From the NCBI GenBank assembly GCA_963734275.1, contig CAVTGO010000007.1, positions 170,444-234,443 on the forward strand: DNA of 64,000 bases, in the 5' to 3' direction. The notes below the pieces were generated by a model that saw nothing but the letters and a program-made list of their open reading frames with translations, searched no databases and was not told the DNA's origin. Shown here piece by piece: positions 52,808-62,760 of the stretch (position 1 is its first letter; every line of letters begins with the position of its first letter). Both the position numbers and the translations under genes were made by a program. The DNA is from CAVTGO01 sp963734275 (GTDB taxonomy: Bacteria; Actinomycetota; UBA4738; HRBIN12).

Positions 52808-55800
52808 TCATGCGGGTCCCGAGCTCAGCCAGGCGACGGCAGCGTCGTGACGCTTCGCCCGAAGGATCTCGATCGCACGGGACCTCGCGAGCTCGGCCTC
52901 GGACTCGAGGCCTCGTGCATCGAGCGCTCGGGCGAGGGCGACCTCCGCGTCGGCCTGGGCGAGGGGGAGCGTCCTGCCTTGCGCGATCGAGAGCGCTCGC
53001 CGGGCCGCCGACTCCGCGTCCGCGACGTGGCCGCGCAGGAGCAGCGCATGGGACCTGGCCATCTCGCGCCGAGACAGCAGGTCGCGATCGGGGACGAGGT
53101 CGGAACCGACGAACGCGTCGGCGAGCGCGAGGAACGCGCGGCGGTCGTCCTGCGCCGCGAGCGCCGAGCAGAGCAGGCCGTCGATCGTGCCGAACCACCA
53201 GATGTCCCCCACGCCGGCGAGCGTCTCGCGCGCGGTGCGGAGCCGGCGCTCGGCGTCCTCGTGCGCCCCGGCCCACGACTCGACGGCGGCGATCGTCAGG
53301 GCCTGGGCGGCGCCGAGCCACCCCGTCCCGGCCCGCTCGACGAGGTCGCGCCAGGTGCGCTCGGTCTCGGCGAACGCGGAGGTGTCACCCGCGGCGAGCG
53401 CGGCGATCGCCCGCAGCGCCAGCGCGGTGGTCTCGGTCACGGGACCCGGTGCGAGGCGCTCGACCTCGTCCGCGACGCGGAGGCACTCGTGCAGCGGGAG
53501 CGGCCCGACGCCGGAGGAGAGCGTCAGGTCGGCGGCGCTCTGTGCCGCCTCGCGCGGGCGTCCCGCGGCCATCGCGTGCCGGAGAGCTCGCATCGACCAC
53601 ACGTGCTGGAGCTCGACGTCGCCGGCCATCCAGCCGAGGTACTCCACGGCGATCTCCGCCTCGGCGAGGCCGACCTCGTCGCCCATCTCCTCGAGCGTCC
53701 GGGCGGCGGCCAGCGCCTCCTCGGTCGCCGCGCGGATCTCCGTTTCGTTCGGCGACCGGTAGACGTGGTTCGACAGCAGCTGGACCCGGGCGCGCAGCTC
53801 GTCCCGCACCGATCCCGACGCGCGGGCCTCCTCGATCGCGGCGGACAGGAGCGCCTCGGTCTCCGCGGGACGTCCGGTCTCGCTCAGCGCGACGCCCAGG
53901 TTCGGCAGGATGTCGAGCCGGCGCGGTGACGCCGACGGCAGGAGCGACGCCGCGCGTCCGAGCAGGTCGCGCGCCGTGGGGAGGTCGAGCGCGGCGAACG
54001 CCCTCGCGCCGGCGTCGGCGAACAGCTCGCCCGCGCGCGAGGCGAGCGCCTCGGCCGTCCCCTCGCCGAGCTCCTCGCGCAGGCGGAGCGAGCGTTCGAG
54101 GTGACGGGCCGCGGACTCGTCGGCGTCCGGCTGGTCGGCGTCCCGCTCGAGGATCCGGTCCGCGAGCCGCTCGTGGAGATCCGCACGGGTCCGCTTGGAG
54201 ATGCCGCGGTACGCCGCGTCCGCGACGAGGCCGTGCTCGAACCGCCAGCGCTCGCCGCCCGGGTCCTCCCGGCGCGCGAGCCCCTTCGCCTCGAGGGACT
54301 CGAGCGCCGCGACCACCTCGTCGGGCCCGAGCCCCGAGAGGTCGCGGACGACGGCTCCGCGGAACCGGCGGCCCTCCACCGACGCTCGCTCGGCCACGAG
54401 CCGGGTCGCGGGGTCGAGCCGGTCGAGCCTCGAGGCGAGGAGCGCCTGCACGGTCGCCGGGATCTCGATGTCGATCTCGCCGTCGCCGACCCACCGGCCG
54501 TCGACGATCGCGCCGCGGTCGCGGAGCATCGCCGCGACCTGTCCCAGGAACAGCGGGTTGCCCTCGGCGGTCGCGCAGACGCGGTCGACGATCGGCGCCG
54601 GTGCGCCTCCGAGCTCGTGCTCCGCGAGCCGGCGCGCGTCCTCCGTCGAGAGCGGGGGCAGCGTGATGGTGAGCGACCTGGGCATCCCGGCCGCCCACGT
54701 CGGGCGCTGTTCGAGGAGCTCGGGCCGCGCGAGGCACAGGACGACGGCGGGGCCGCGGAGCCGTTGCACCACGGCCTCGACGAGATCGAGCATCGGCGCC
54801 TCGGCCCAGTGGACGTCCTCGAGCACCACCAGGACCGGGCGCTCGTCGGCGAGGGTCTCCAGGAGGCGCCGCACGGCCCAGGCCGCGTCCGACGCGGAGG
54901 GTTGCCCGACGCCGAGGATCTGCGCGAGCCGCGCGGCGACGGTCGCGCCGTCGGGGCTCGTCGCCAGGCGCGCTTCCAGGACGCGGGAGATCGACGCGCC
55001 GTCGGACGCCGGGGTGGCGGCGATCGCGGCGAGCAGGTCGACGAGCGGCGCGAACGTCACCCCGTCGCCGTACGAGGGGGTCTGGGCGAGCAACACGTTC
55101 ACGCGATCCGCGACGGCGTCCGAGAACGCGTCGGCGAGCCGCGACTTCCCCACGCCCGCCGGCGCGAGCACCGTGACGAGCACGCACGCGCCGGCCTCGG
55201 TCGCGTCGGCGAGCGCGCTCTCGAGCAGCGCCAGCGTCCTGCCGCGGCCGACGAAGGGCGAGTCGGGTCGCCGCGCCGACGCTCGCACCCCGAGGACGCG
55301 GGCGGCGGGCAGGGGCTCCTCCTTCCCCTTCAGGACGAACGGCTCGAGCGGCTCGGTCTCCAGCGCGCCGCGGCCGAGCCGCTCGGCACGCTCGGACACG
55401 AGCACCTCGCCCGGCGCCCCGGCCGATTGGAGGCGAGCCGCCGTGTTGAACACGTCGCCGGCGATCCGCCCCTCGCGGGCGGCGGCGACATCGGCGAAGG
55501 CCTCTCCGGCGTCGATCGCGATCCGGACCGCGAGCGGCCGGCCGCCGACCTCGATCGCGCCCGCCGCATCGCGCATCTCGAGCGCCGCGCGCGCGGCGCG
55601 AACGACGTCGTCCTCGTGCATGGTCGGCACGCCGAAGACGCCGACCACGGCATCGCCGATGAACTTCTCGACCTCGCCGCCGTGCCGTTCGATCGCCGAG
55701 CGCATCGCCGCGAAATACGCGTCGAGGGTCGACATGCAGCACCTCGGGATCGACGCGCTCCCCGAGCTCGGTCGATCCGACGAGGTCGCAGAACAGCGCC

Positions 55801-55904
55801 GTGACGAAGCGTCGCGTCGGCGAGCGGGCGGCCTCCAACCGCTCGCCGCACTCGGGGCAGAACTTGGCTCGCTCGGACTCCGCTCCGCAGGAGGGGCATC
55901 GCAT
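52808..55904 (-). CDS. Zinc-ribbon/class III cyclase/AAA ATPase/TPR signalling protein (one frameshift)
   Basis: About 1030 aa. MRCPSCGAESERAKFCPECG is an N-terminal zinc ribbon, followed by a cyclase homology domain (VTALFCDLVGSTELGERVD, frame change near 55738, then GGEVEKFIGDAVVGVFG and RIAIDAGEAF), an AAA ATPase (FVGRGRTLALLESAL, LAPAGVGKSRLADAF, LVVLEDVHWAEAPMLDLVE) and a long TPR-like helical region. A common architecture in mycobacteria and relatives for intracellular signal integration. It converges on the HD/LuxR gene. Confidence 0.87.
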
Positions 55905-55943
55905 CGCGCGAGTCTCACGACTGGCGAGGAACCGCGCAAACCG

Positions 55944-57233
55944 CTACAGGCCGCGCCCGTCGACGGTGAGCGCTCGGAGCGTCCCGTCGCTGGCCGTCAC
56001 GAGGACCGCGCGACCCTGCCAGAGGGCGGGTGCCTCGATGGACGCGCCGATCCGGATCGTGGCGAGGGGGGCGCATCGCGCGTCGCACGTCGCGGGGAAC
56101 GCGTAGAGGTTGCCGTCGCTGGAGCCGAGGTACACGACGCCGTCCGAGACGATCACCCGGGACGTCGGCGAGCCGTTGATGTCACCCGTCCAGGTGGGAG
56201 CGCAGACCGCGCCGTCGGAGCGGCAGTCCTGCGCGACGGCGGCGAGGCCGCCGTTCGGGGCGCCGGACACGTAGACGAAGCCGCCGGCGACGGCGGGCTC
56301 GGTGGGGTCGGTGGCGAGCGCTCGCCAGATGGCCTCGCACGCGGTGGTGCAGTCGGCCCGGTAGCCGTAGACGTAGCCGCTGGTGGAGCCGACGAAGACC
56401 ATCCCCCCGCCGACGACGGGGCCCGTGCGGAGCACGCCGGTGAAGCGATGGTTGAGCGCCTCGGCAGCGGCCGCCCTCGGGCGCCGGGCACGGCAACGGG
56501 AAGATCGTCGAGTCCTGGCCGATGACCGTCCAGACGGTCCCCTCGGCGAGCGCCGGGGCGACCGAGGGGCCGGTGCCGTCCACCGGCGTCGCGATGCCGG
56601 TCCACGCCGGCTCGCACAGGTCGCCGCCGGTCCCGCACGCCGCGTCGAACGCGAGCAGCCGCTTCCCGGTGTTCACCAGCACGAGGTCGCCGGCGGCGAG
56701 CGGGGGAGCGCCGACGCCGCCGGTCCGGGCCGTCCACGACGGCAGGCAGGTCGCGCCGCGCGTGCCGCACGACATCTCGAACGCCGCCAGCACGCCCTCG
56801 GTCGTGTGGACGACCACCTGGTCGCCGGAGACGGTGGCCTCGGAGACGATCGGGCCGCCGAGCCGTGCCGAGCCAGACGACGCCGCCGGTGCGGACGTCG
56901 AGCGCGTAGAGGATGCCCGCCTCGCTCCCGACGAACGCCAGGTCGCCCGAGATGACGGGGGCCGTCGCGCCGCCGACCGCGGCCGTCCAGGCGACGTCGA
57001 GCCGTCCCACCGTCGTTCGGTCGATCGTCGGCGCGGCGGGGCGCGCCCGGAAGGTCCCGGCGTGCACGAGGGCCCAGATGCCCGCCGCCGAGACCGCGAG
57101 CGCGACGACGATCGCCGTGAGGCGCTGGGTTCGCTCCTTCCGCCCGCGCCGGCGGACGAGCCGGTCGAAGGCGCCGGGGTCCGGCACGTGCGCCCTGACG
57201 GCGCTGCTCGAGGGCCGTCCGCAGCTCGCTCAC
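55944..57233 (-). CDS. PQQ-type beta-propeller membrane protein, putative anti-sigma factor (frameshifts)
   Basis: GTG 57233 overlaps the sigma stop (GTGA; VSELRTALEQRR), shifts frame near 57190, then shows the anchor motif PGAFDRLVRRRGRKERTQRL and a transmembrane helix. The periplasmic part is a PQQ-like propeller rather than TolB-like: VGSEAGILYALDVRTGGVVW, LVLVNTGKRLLAFDA, MVFVGSTSGYVYGY, VVYLGSSDGNLYAF, with paired Cys residues in many blades. Further frame changes near 56870 and 56485. It is the fourth sigma-linked propeller gene. Confidence 0.75.
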
Positions 57234-57820
57234 GGCTCGGTCCTCCCCCGCGGCACGCCGAGGGTCCTCCGCAGCGTGTCCCTCCCTTGTTGCGCGAGCT
57301 TGCGCACCGTCGCGGGCTTGACGCCCAGGGCCTCGGCCGCCTCGCCCGAGCTGAACTCGAGGAGCTCGGTCAGGACCACGGCGGCGCGTTGCCGTGGCGG
57401 CATCTCGGCGAGGCCGCGATCGACCTCGTGGCGCGCCTCGGCCTCGTCCAGCTCCTTCGTCACCCGGATGCGCCGGATGGCGTGGCGGCTCGCGACCATC
57501 GCGCGACGGCGGCGCATCCGGAACGAGTTCATCGCGGTCCGGTACAGGTACCCGGTCGGGCTGGCGAGCCACTGCACGAGGTGCCACCGCTCCCAGACCC
57601 GGAGGAAGGCGTCCTGCATGAGGTCCTCGGCCTCGTGGCGGTCGTCGGTCATCAGCACGAGCGCCCCGAAGAGCCGGCTGTGCTCGATCTCGAAGAAGTC
57701 CTCGAAGCTGACGGACAGCGCGGCGCGGTCCTCCACGAGGTCGTCCGAGGGCGCCGGGGCGTGCTCGACGCCCGGCGCCTCCCGGCGCCCGGATCCGCCT
57801 TCAGCGTCCATCCGTGACAT
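57230..57820 (-). CDS. ECF RNA polymerase sigma factor
   Basis: About 196 aa from ATG 57820. Region 2: FEDFFEIEHSRLFGAL, RHEAEDLMQDAFLRVWERW, SPTGYLYRTAMNSFRMR. Region 4: MPPRQRAAVVLTELLEFSS and ALGVKPATVRKLAQQGRDTL. Same subtype as the sigma factors at 399 and 9411. Coupled to the PQQ-propeller gene by GTGA overlap; faces the lipoprotein gene at 57922. Confidence 0.9.
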   Translation of the reverse strand: MSRMDAEGGSGRREAPGVEHAPAPSDDLVEDRAALSVSFEDFFEIEHSRLFGALVLMTDDRHEAEDLMQDAFLRVWERWHLVQWLASPTGYLYRTAMNSFRMRRRRAMVASRHAIRRIRVTKELDEAEARHEVDRGLAEMPPRQRAAVVLTELLEFSSGEAAEALGVKPATVRKLAQQGRDTLRRTLGVPRGRTEP

Positions 57821-57921
57821 GAATGCGCAAACCCGGCCGGTTGTGAAGCCCCTGCGACGGATCTCTACACGCTTGCCCACCCTTCCGCATCCATGTCATA
57901 CGTGAGAAGGGGGGACGAGAC

Positions 57922-59639
57922 ATGAGGCGCATCTCCGGTCGGGCCGTCGTGACGATCGTGGTGGTGGCGATGCTGGTCGCAGCCTGCAGCGGCTCGGAGG
58001 AGCCGCCCGAGGGACGGACGGCCGAGCCGTCCGCCGAGGCTTCGCCCGAAGCGGAGGTCACCGCACCCCGATCCCGGAGGGCCAGTCGCTGATGGCTCCC
58101 GGCAACTACCTCGCCCGGATCGGGCCGGAGGCCGTGATCACGACGACGACGCAACTGGTACGGCGCGGCCAACGTGCCGGGGTTCGTGACCTTCGGGCAG
58201 CTCGACGAGTTCCCGTACGCCGAGCTCATGACTTCATGAACCTGCAGGAGGTGGTCGCCGACCCGGGCAACCCCGGGGTCCCGTTGGAGACGATGCCGGC
58301 GCCCGACGACCTGTTCGCCTGGTTCCTCGAGGACACGGGTGCGAGGCCGTCGGCGAGCCGATCGCCGGTCGAGATCGACGGCTATCCGGGCCAGCAGGTC
58401 GACCTCCGCGTCGACCCGGGCACCCCGTGCGCGCCGAGGGACCAGCGGCCCTTCCCGCAGGCCTGCCTCCCGGTCTTCCCGATCGGGCCCGACGCGTTCC
58501 CGTTCGGTTCGGGGATGGCGTACCGGCTGATCGTGCTGCCCGAGGTCGACGGCGAGACCGTGACGATCCTGTACTCGGACGACAAGGATCACTTCGCGGA
58601 GCGGGTCCAGGTCGCGCAGGCGGTCGTGGATTCGATCGACTTCGTCGACCCGGCCGCCTCGGGCGAGGTCGCCGCGGCCGTGACCCTGACGCTCGGCGTC
58701 GCCGACCCGCGCGGCCGCCCGGACACGCCGGTCGTGGAGCACTTCGCCGAGCTCGTCGGCGAGCTCTCGGACGGCGCGATCGCCATCGAGATCCAGTGGG
58801 CGGCGGGAGGGGACGCGGGCGAGCAGGGCGTGGTCGAGCGCGTCGAGGACGGGGAGCTCGACCTCGGATGGACCGGCGACCCGCGTGTGGGACACGTTCG
58901 GCGTCCCGAGCTTCCAGGCACTGCAGGCGCCGTTCCTCATCACGGATCACGGGGTGCTCCAGCGACGTGCTCACGGATCCGATCGCGTCGGAGATGCTCG
59001 CCGGACTCGACGAGGCGGGGTTCGTGGGCCTCGGCCTGTACCCAGATCAGCTGCGGCACCCGCTCGGGTACGCCGCGCCGCTCCGGTCGCTCGACGACTT
59101 CGAGGGAGCGGCGATCCGCCTCGTGCCGTCCGAGGCGACCGACGCGCTGGTCCGTGCGCTCGGCGGGAAGCCGGCGTACGGCCTGAACGGGTCGGATCTC
59201 GACGAGGCGATCGCGAGCGGAGAGGTCGACGGCATCGAGACCTCGTTCGGCCTCGCGCTGGAGTTCGCGCCGCCGGGCTCGTTCGTGACCGGGAACGTCG
59301 TGTGGTTCCCGCGGGTGAACGCACTGTTCGCATCCGAGGCGGCCGCCTCCTCGCTCTCCGATGCTCAGCGGGAGATCCTGGAGGAGGCCGCGGGCGAGAC
59401 GTTCGCCTTCGCGAGCGAGCTGATCCCGGCGTCCGACGACGATCGACGCGTTCTGCTCCGGCGGCGGTCAGATCGTCGCGGCCGAGCCCGGCGACATCGA
59501 GGCCCTCGAGCGCGCGGCCCGACCGGTCTACCAGGACATGGAGTCCGATCCGCAGACGGCGTCGTTCATCGAGCGGATCCGCGAGCTCGGGGCGTCGTCG
59601 GACCCGGCGCCGCTGCCGACGTCGTGCGAGGCGCCGTAG
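57922..59639 (+). CDS. Lipoprotein with C-terminal TRAP/DctP-like solute-binding domain (frameshifts)
   Basis: ATG 57922 after AAGGGGGG; lipobox LVAAC. The N-terminal part (YLARIGPEAVITTTT, FVTFGQLDEFPYAEL, AVEIDGYPGQQVDLRVD, DKDHFAERVQVAQAVVDSID) is an unfamiliar domain; from about residue 250 VTLTLGVADPRGRP and FAELVGELSDGAIAIEIQ begin a DctP-like fold, with DLGWTG, IRLVPSEATDALVRALGG and FPRVNALFASEAA. Several frame changes (about 58062, 58155, 58230, 58340, 58880, 58965, 59455). No TRAP permease is adjacent, so transport is doubtful; it may be a sensor. Confidence 0.6.
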
Positions 59640-59651
59640 AGGAGTCGTCGA

Positions 59652-60407
59652 TCAGTCGTAGCGGCGGATCGTCCGGAGGCTGAGCGCCACCATCAGCGCG
59701 CCGGCGATCGCCACGACCGCGAAGCCTTTCCCGATCACGTCCCACTCGAGCTCGACCAGGATCAGCGACCGGAGCGCCTCCATGATGTAGGTCACCGGGT
59801 TGTACGTCGCCGCGATCTCCATCGGCCTCGTGAGCATCTCGCGCGGGACGAAGCTCGGGGTCAGGAACAGCAGCGGGAAGAAGATGAGGCCGCCGGAGTT
59901 CGTCGCGGCGGCGCTCCTCGTCTTCAACGCGATGAGTTGCATGAACCCCGAGAACACCGCCGCCCACGACGCCGTCAAGACGAGGAGGAGCACGATGCCC
60001 AGCGGTCCGCTCGCCACGTCGATCCCGAAGAGCAGGCCCACGAGCAGCATGACGATCGACAGCGCCACCGCCTTCAGGGCCTCGGCGAACAACCGGCCCC
60101 ACACGAGCGCGCCACGAGCGACGGGGGTCGCGCGCAGCTTGTCGAAGTACCCGCCCTCGATGTCCTCGACCAGGTAGAGCGCGGCGCTGCCGAACGACGC
60201 GGCGAGCAACAGCGAGGTCGGGAGCTGGAAGGCCGCGTAGCTCTGGCCCGCGAGGAACGGGGTCGTGTCCGACGGGAAGATCCCGCCGGCCTGGCCGACG
60301 TTCACGACGAGGAAGAAGAGCGGGATGAACAGCGTCGGCAGCAGCGCCTCGGGCGTCCGGAGCGACTCCCGGACGGCGCGGTGCGCGAGCAACATCGTCT
60401 GACTCAC
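59652..60407 (-). CDS. ABC-2 type exporter permease (DrrB-like)
   Basis: 251 aa, six helices. LLPTLFIPLFFLVVNVG, VEDIEGGYFDKLRATPVARG (cytoplasmic loop typical of DrrB) and YNPVTYIMEALRSLIL. GTG 60407 overlaps the ATPase stop (GTGA). Exports a drug or lipid with the adjacent ATPase. Confidence 0.88.
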   Translation of the reverse strand: MSQTMLLAHRAVRESLRTPEALLPTLFIPLFFLVVNVGQAGGIFPSDTTPFLAGQSYAAFQLPTSLLLAASFGSAALYLVEDIEGGYFDKLRATPVARGALVWGRLFAEALKAVALSIVMLLVGLLFGIDVASGPLGIVLLLVLTASWAAVFSGFMQLIALKTRSAAATNSGGLIFFPLLFLTPSFVPREMLTRPMEIAATYNPVTYIMEALRSLILVELEWDVIGKGFAVVAIAGALMVALSLRTIRRYD

Positions 60408-61204
60408 GCGCTCACCTCCTGCACCTCGCCCGCGGCACGCTCGCGGGTGCGGCCGGTCGCGTCGAGGAAGACCTCGTCGAGCGTGGGGTCCTGGCTCAGC
60501 CCGAGCCGCTGCCGGAGGTCGGCCTTCAACGACGCCGGCGTGCCCTCGCGGACGATCACGCCCTCGTCGATGATCGCGAGCCGCTCGCACAGCTGATCGG
60601 CCTCCTCGAGGTACTGCGTGGTCAGGAACACGGTCGTCCCGCGCTCGTTGATCCGCCGGAGCTCGTCCCAGACGGTCAGCCGGCTGGCCGGGTCGAGCCC
60701 GGTCGTCGGCTCGTCGAGGAAGAGGACGTCGGGCTGGTGGACGAGCGCCGACGCCAGGTCGAGCCGCCGCTTCATGCCGCCGGAGTACGTCTTGATGAGC
60801 CGGTCCGCCGCCTCGACGAGGTCGACGAGCTCGAGGAGCTCCTGCGCGCGCGCGGCGGCCTCGGCTCGGGAGGAACCGAACAGCTTGGCCTGCAGCATGA
60901 CCAGCTCTCGGCCCGTCTGCCGAGCGTCGAGCCCGGCCTCCTGGAGCGCGACGCCGATCCGCATGCGTGCGGCGTCGGGGTCGGCGGCCACGTCGATGCC
61001 GGCGACCTTCGCCGAGCCCGACGTGATCGTCATGAGGGTGGTCAGCATGCGGACGGTCGTCGACTTGCCGGCGCCGTTGGGTCCGAGGAACCCGAACACC
61101 TCGCCCTCGGCTACCTGGAGGTCGACCCCGCGGACCGCCTCGACGGTTCCTCCGCGACCGGTGTAGTGCTTGACGAGCTGGTGGGCTTCGACGGCGAGGG
61201 GCAT
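60404..61204 (-). CDS. ABC exporter ATP-binding protein (DrrA-like)
   Basis: 266 aa. Walker A GPNGAGKST, Q-loop GVALQEAGLDARQTGREL, signature YSGGMKRRLDLA, Walker B VLFLDEPTTGLDP, switch FLTTQYLEEADQL. C-terminal DPTLDEVFLDATG is the DrrA/CcmA-like tail. ATG 61204 has TAGGGT ending 6 nt upstream (overlapping the preceding gene's stop), so it is probably leaderless. Confidence 0.92.
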   Translation of the reverse strand: MPLAVEAHQLVKHYTGRGGTVEAVRGVDLQVAEGEVFGFLGPNGAGKSTTVRMLTTLMTITSGSAKVAGIDVAADPDAARMRIGVALQEAGLDARQTGRELVMLQAKLFGSSRAEAAARAQELLELVDLVEAADRLIKTYSGGMKRRLDLASALVHQPDVLFLDEPTTGLDPASRLTVWDELRRINERGTTVFLTTQYLEEADQLCERLAIIDEGVIVREGTPASLKADLRQRLGLSQDPTLDEVFLDATGRTRERAAGEVQEVSA

Positions 61205-61213
61205 CGGGACACC

Positions 61214-61747
61214 CTACAGAAGGACCTCCACCGCGTCGCGCGTCGCACGGTGGCGACCGAGGGCGATGAGGCCCGCGGCCGTCAGTGCGACCGACACCTG
61301 GAACCAGGCGATCTCGCCGCTCGACATCGGCCCCGCGCCCTCCATGCCGACGCGCGCGCCGGCCGCGTAGGCGGCGACGAGGCCCGCCGAACCCCCGAGC
61401 AGGAGCGCCGCGGCGACGCGGGATCCCCGAACGATGAGGAGCCCGATCCCAACGAGGGCCAGCCCGATCGGGATCAGGAGGAACGCCGTGAGGATGCCCG
61501 CGATCGTGACGCCGATGCCGAGGAGCATCGTCCGTGCCCGCGGGTCACGGCGGATCTCGAGTGCGAGGGTGCCCAGGCCGAACGCGAGGCACGCGATCAC
61601 GAGCCCGTGAACGCCGAGCGTGGCGATCCACGGCAGGTCCTCGTTGGCGGTCGTCGGCGAGACGCCCCAGAACACCGCGAACCCGATCGCTCCGACGGCC
61701 AGCGCTCGTCTCGCCCATGCGGAGGTGGAAGTGCGCGGGAGGTCCAT
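61214..61747 (-). CDS. Integral membrane protein of unknown function
   Basis: 177 aa with about five transmembrane helices (AVGAIGFAVFWGVSP, LGVHGLVIACLAFGLGTLAL, TMLLGIGVTIAGILTAFLLI, ALVGIGLLIVRG, AAALLLGGSAGLVAAYAAG). No family recognised. Lies 9 bp upstream of the exporter ATPase and may be part of the same unit. Confidence 0.7.
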   Translation of the reverse strand: MDLPRTSTSAWARRALAVGAIGFAVFWGVSPTTANEDLPWIATLGVHGLVIACLAFGLGTLALEIRRDPRARTMLLGIGVTIAGILTAFLLIPIGLALVGIGLLIVRGSRVAAALLLGGSAGLVAAYAAGARVGMEGAGPMSSGEIAWFQVSVALTAAGLIALGRHRATRDAVEVLL

Positions 61748-61886
61748 GACCCGATCCTGCGGCCTTCGGGCGGTGGTGACGAGGGTGGAGCCACCCTCTG
61801 GGGCGGGGTGCAGCCTGGGGGATCGCCTCGGGGCGCCTGATATCAGAAGTGATCTCGTTGCTCCCAGGGACCTCACGGCCGAGGTT

Positions 61887-61912
61887 GATAGCATCCGTGC
61901 TATCATCCGTGC
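61887..61912 (+). promoter_or_regulatory. Promoter/operator of the XRE-nucleotidyltransferase pair
   Basis: Inverted repeat GATAGC-ATCCGT-GCTATC (61887-61904) overlaps a TATCAT -10 (61901-61906) placed 6 nt before GTG 61913. ATCCGTGC also occurs as a direct repeat at 61893 and 61905. Typical of autoregulation by a toxin-antitoxin repressor. Confidence 0.6.
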
Positions 61913-62230
61913 GTGGATGCCGGTGCCGTTCTGCGACAGGCTCGGCGTGAAGCCGGGTTCAGCCAGCGCGGGCTGGCGCGTGCGGCGCACGTTCCCCAGC
62001 CCACCGTGGCGAGGATCGAGACGGGCGTCGTCGTACCGAGGCTCGACACGATCGAGCGCCTGCTGGTTGCCTGCGGACGCGAGCTCACAACGGTGCCTCG
62101 GGCGGGCAGCGGCGTCGACCGGACCCAGATCGTCGAGCTCCTCGCGATGTCACCGCGGGAGCGGATGCTCTCGCTCGTGCGCGACGCCGCGAATCTCGAT
62201 CGCCTCCTGACCGCCGCGCGGCGCTCGTGA
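61913..62230 (+). CDS. XRE-family HTH protein, putative antitoxin
   Basis: 105 aa. LRQARREAGFSQRGLARAA and VPQPTVARIETGVVVPRLDTIERLL form the Cro/C1 HTH; the C-terminal 45 residues (MSPRERMLSLVRDAANLDRL) could bind the partner. Leaderless GTG start; its end overlaps the nucleotidyltransferase start by 4 bp. Confidence 0.85.
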   Translation: MDAGAVLRQARREAGFSQRGLARAAHVPQPTVARIETGVVVPRLDTIERLLVACGRELTTVPRAGSGVDRTQIVELLAMSPRERMLSLVRDAANLDRLLTAARRS

Positions 62231-62724
62231 GCCAGGGTCCGTTCGACCCGCTCGAGGTGTTCCGGACGTTCGAGGAGCACGGCGTTCGGTTCGTGGTCAT
62301 CGGGGGAGTCGCCGCTCGCCTGCTGGGCTCGCCGAGCGTCACGCGAGACACGGACGTCTGCTACGACCGGTCCCCCGAGAACCTCCAGCGCCTGGCTGCG
62401 GCCCTCCAGGACCTCGGCGCCGAGCTGCGGGGGGTCGATGAGCCCGTGCCGTTCATCCCCGACGCGAAGACGCTCGCCGCGGGTGACCACTTCACCTTCA
62501 CGTCGCGCGCGGGCGACGTCGATGTGCTCGGGACGCCTGCGGGCGTCGAGGGGTTCGCGGATCTCGTGGAGGACGCCGTCGAGTTCGAGCTCGATGATGT
62601 CACCGTCCGAGTGGCCTCGGTCGAGGATCTGATCCGCATGAAGCGGGCCGCGGGACGCCCGAAGGACCTCATCGAGGTCGAAGTGCTCGCTGCGGTCCAG
62701 GAGGAGCGAGGGCGCTCGACCTGA
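62227..62724 (+). CDS. Nucleotidyltransferase-like protein, putative toxin (AbiEii/MenT-like)
   Basis: 165 aa. FVVIGGVAARLLGSPSVTRD followed by TDVCYD gives the minimal NTase GGxAxxxxG and DxD motifs, DVDVLG the third acidic residue, and LIRMKRAAGRPKDLIEVEVL the usual C-terminal block. Relatives include toxins that add nucleotides to tRNA. GTG 62227 overlaps the XRE gene. Confidence 0.8.
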   Translation: MSQGPFDPLEVFRTFEEHGVRFVVIGGVAARLLGSPSVTRDTDVCYDRSPENLQRLAAALQDLGAELRGVDEPVPFIPDAKTLAAGDHFTFTSRAGDVDVLGTPAGVEGFADLVEDAVEFELDDVTVRVASVEDLIRMKRAAGRPKDLIEVEVLAAVQEERGRST

Positions 62725-62760
62725 TCGAGGAGCCCAGCGTCCGGACGGCCGAGTGAGCGC

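Noticed and set aside
61893..61912. Short repeat pair ATCCGTGC as a CRISPR or phage repeat
   Set aside because: Only two 8-bp copies 12 bp apart, explained better as part of an operator.
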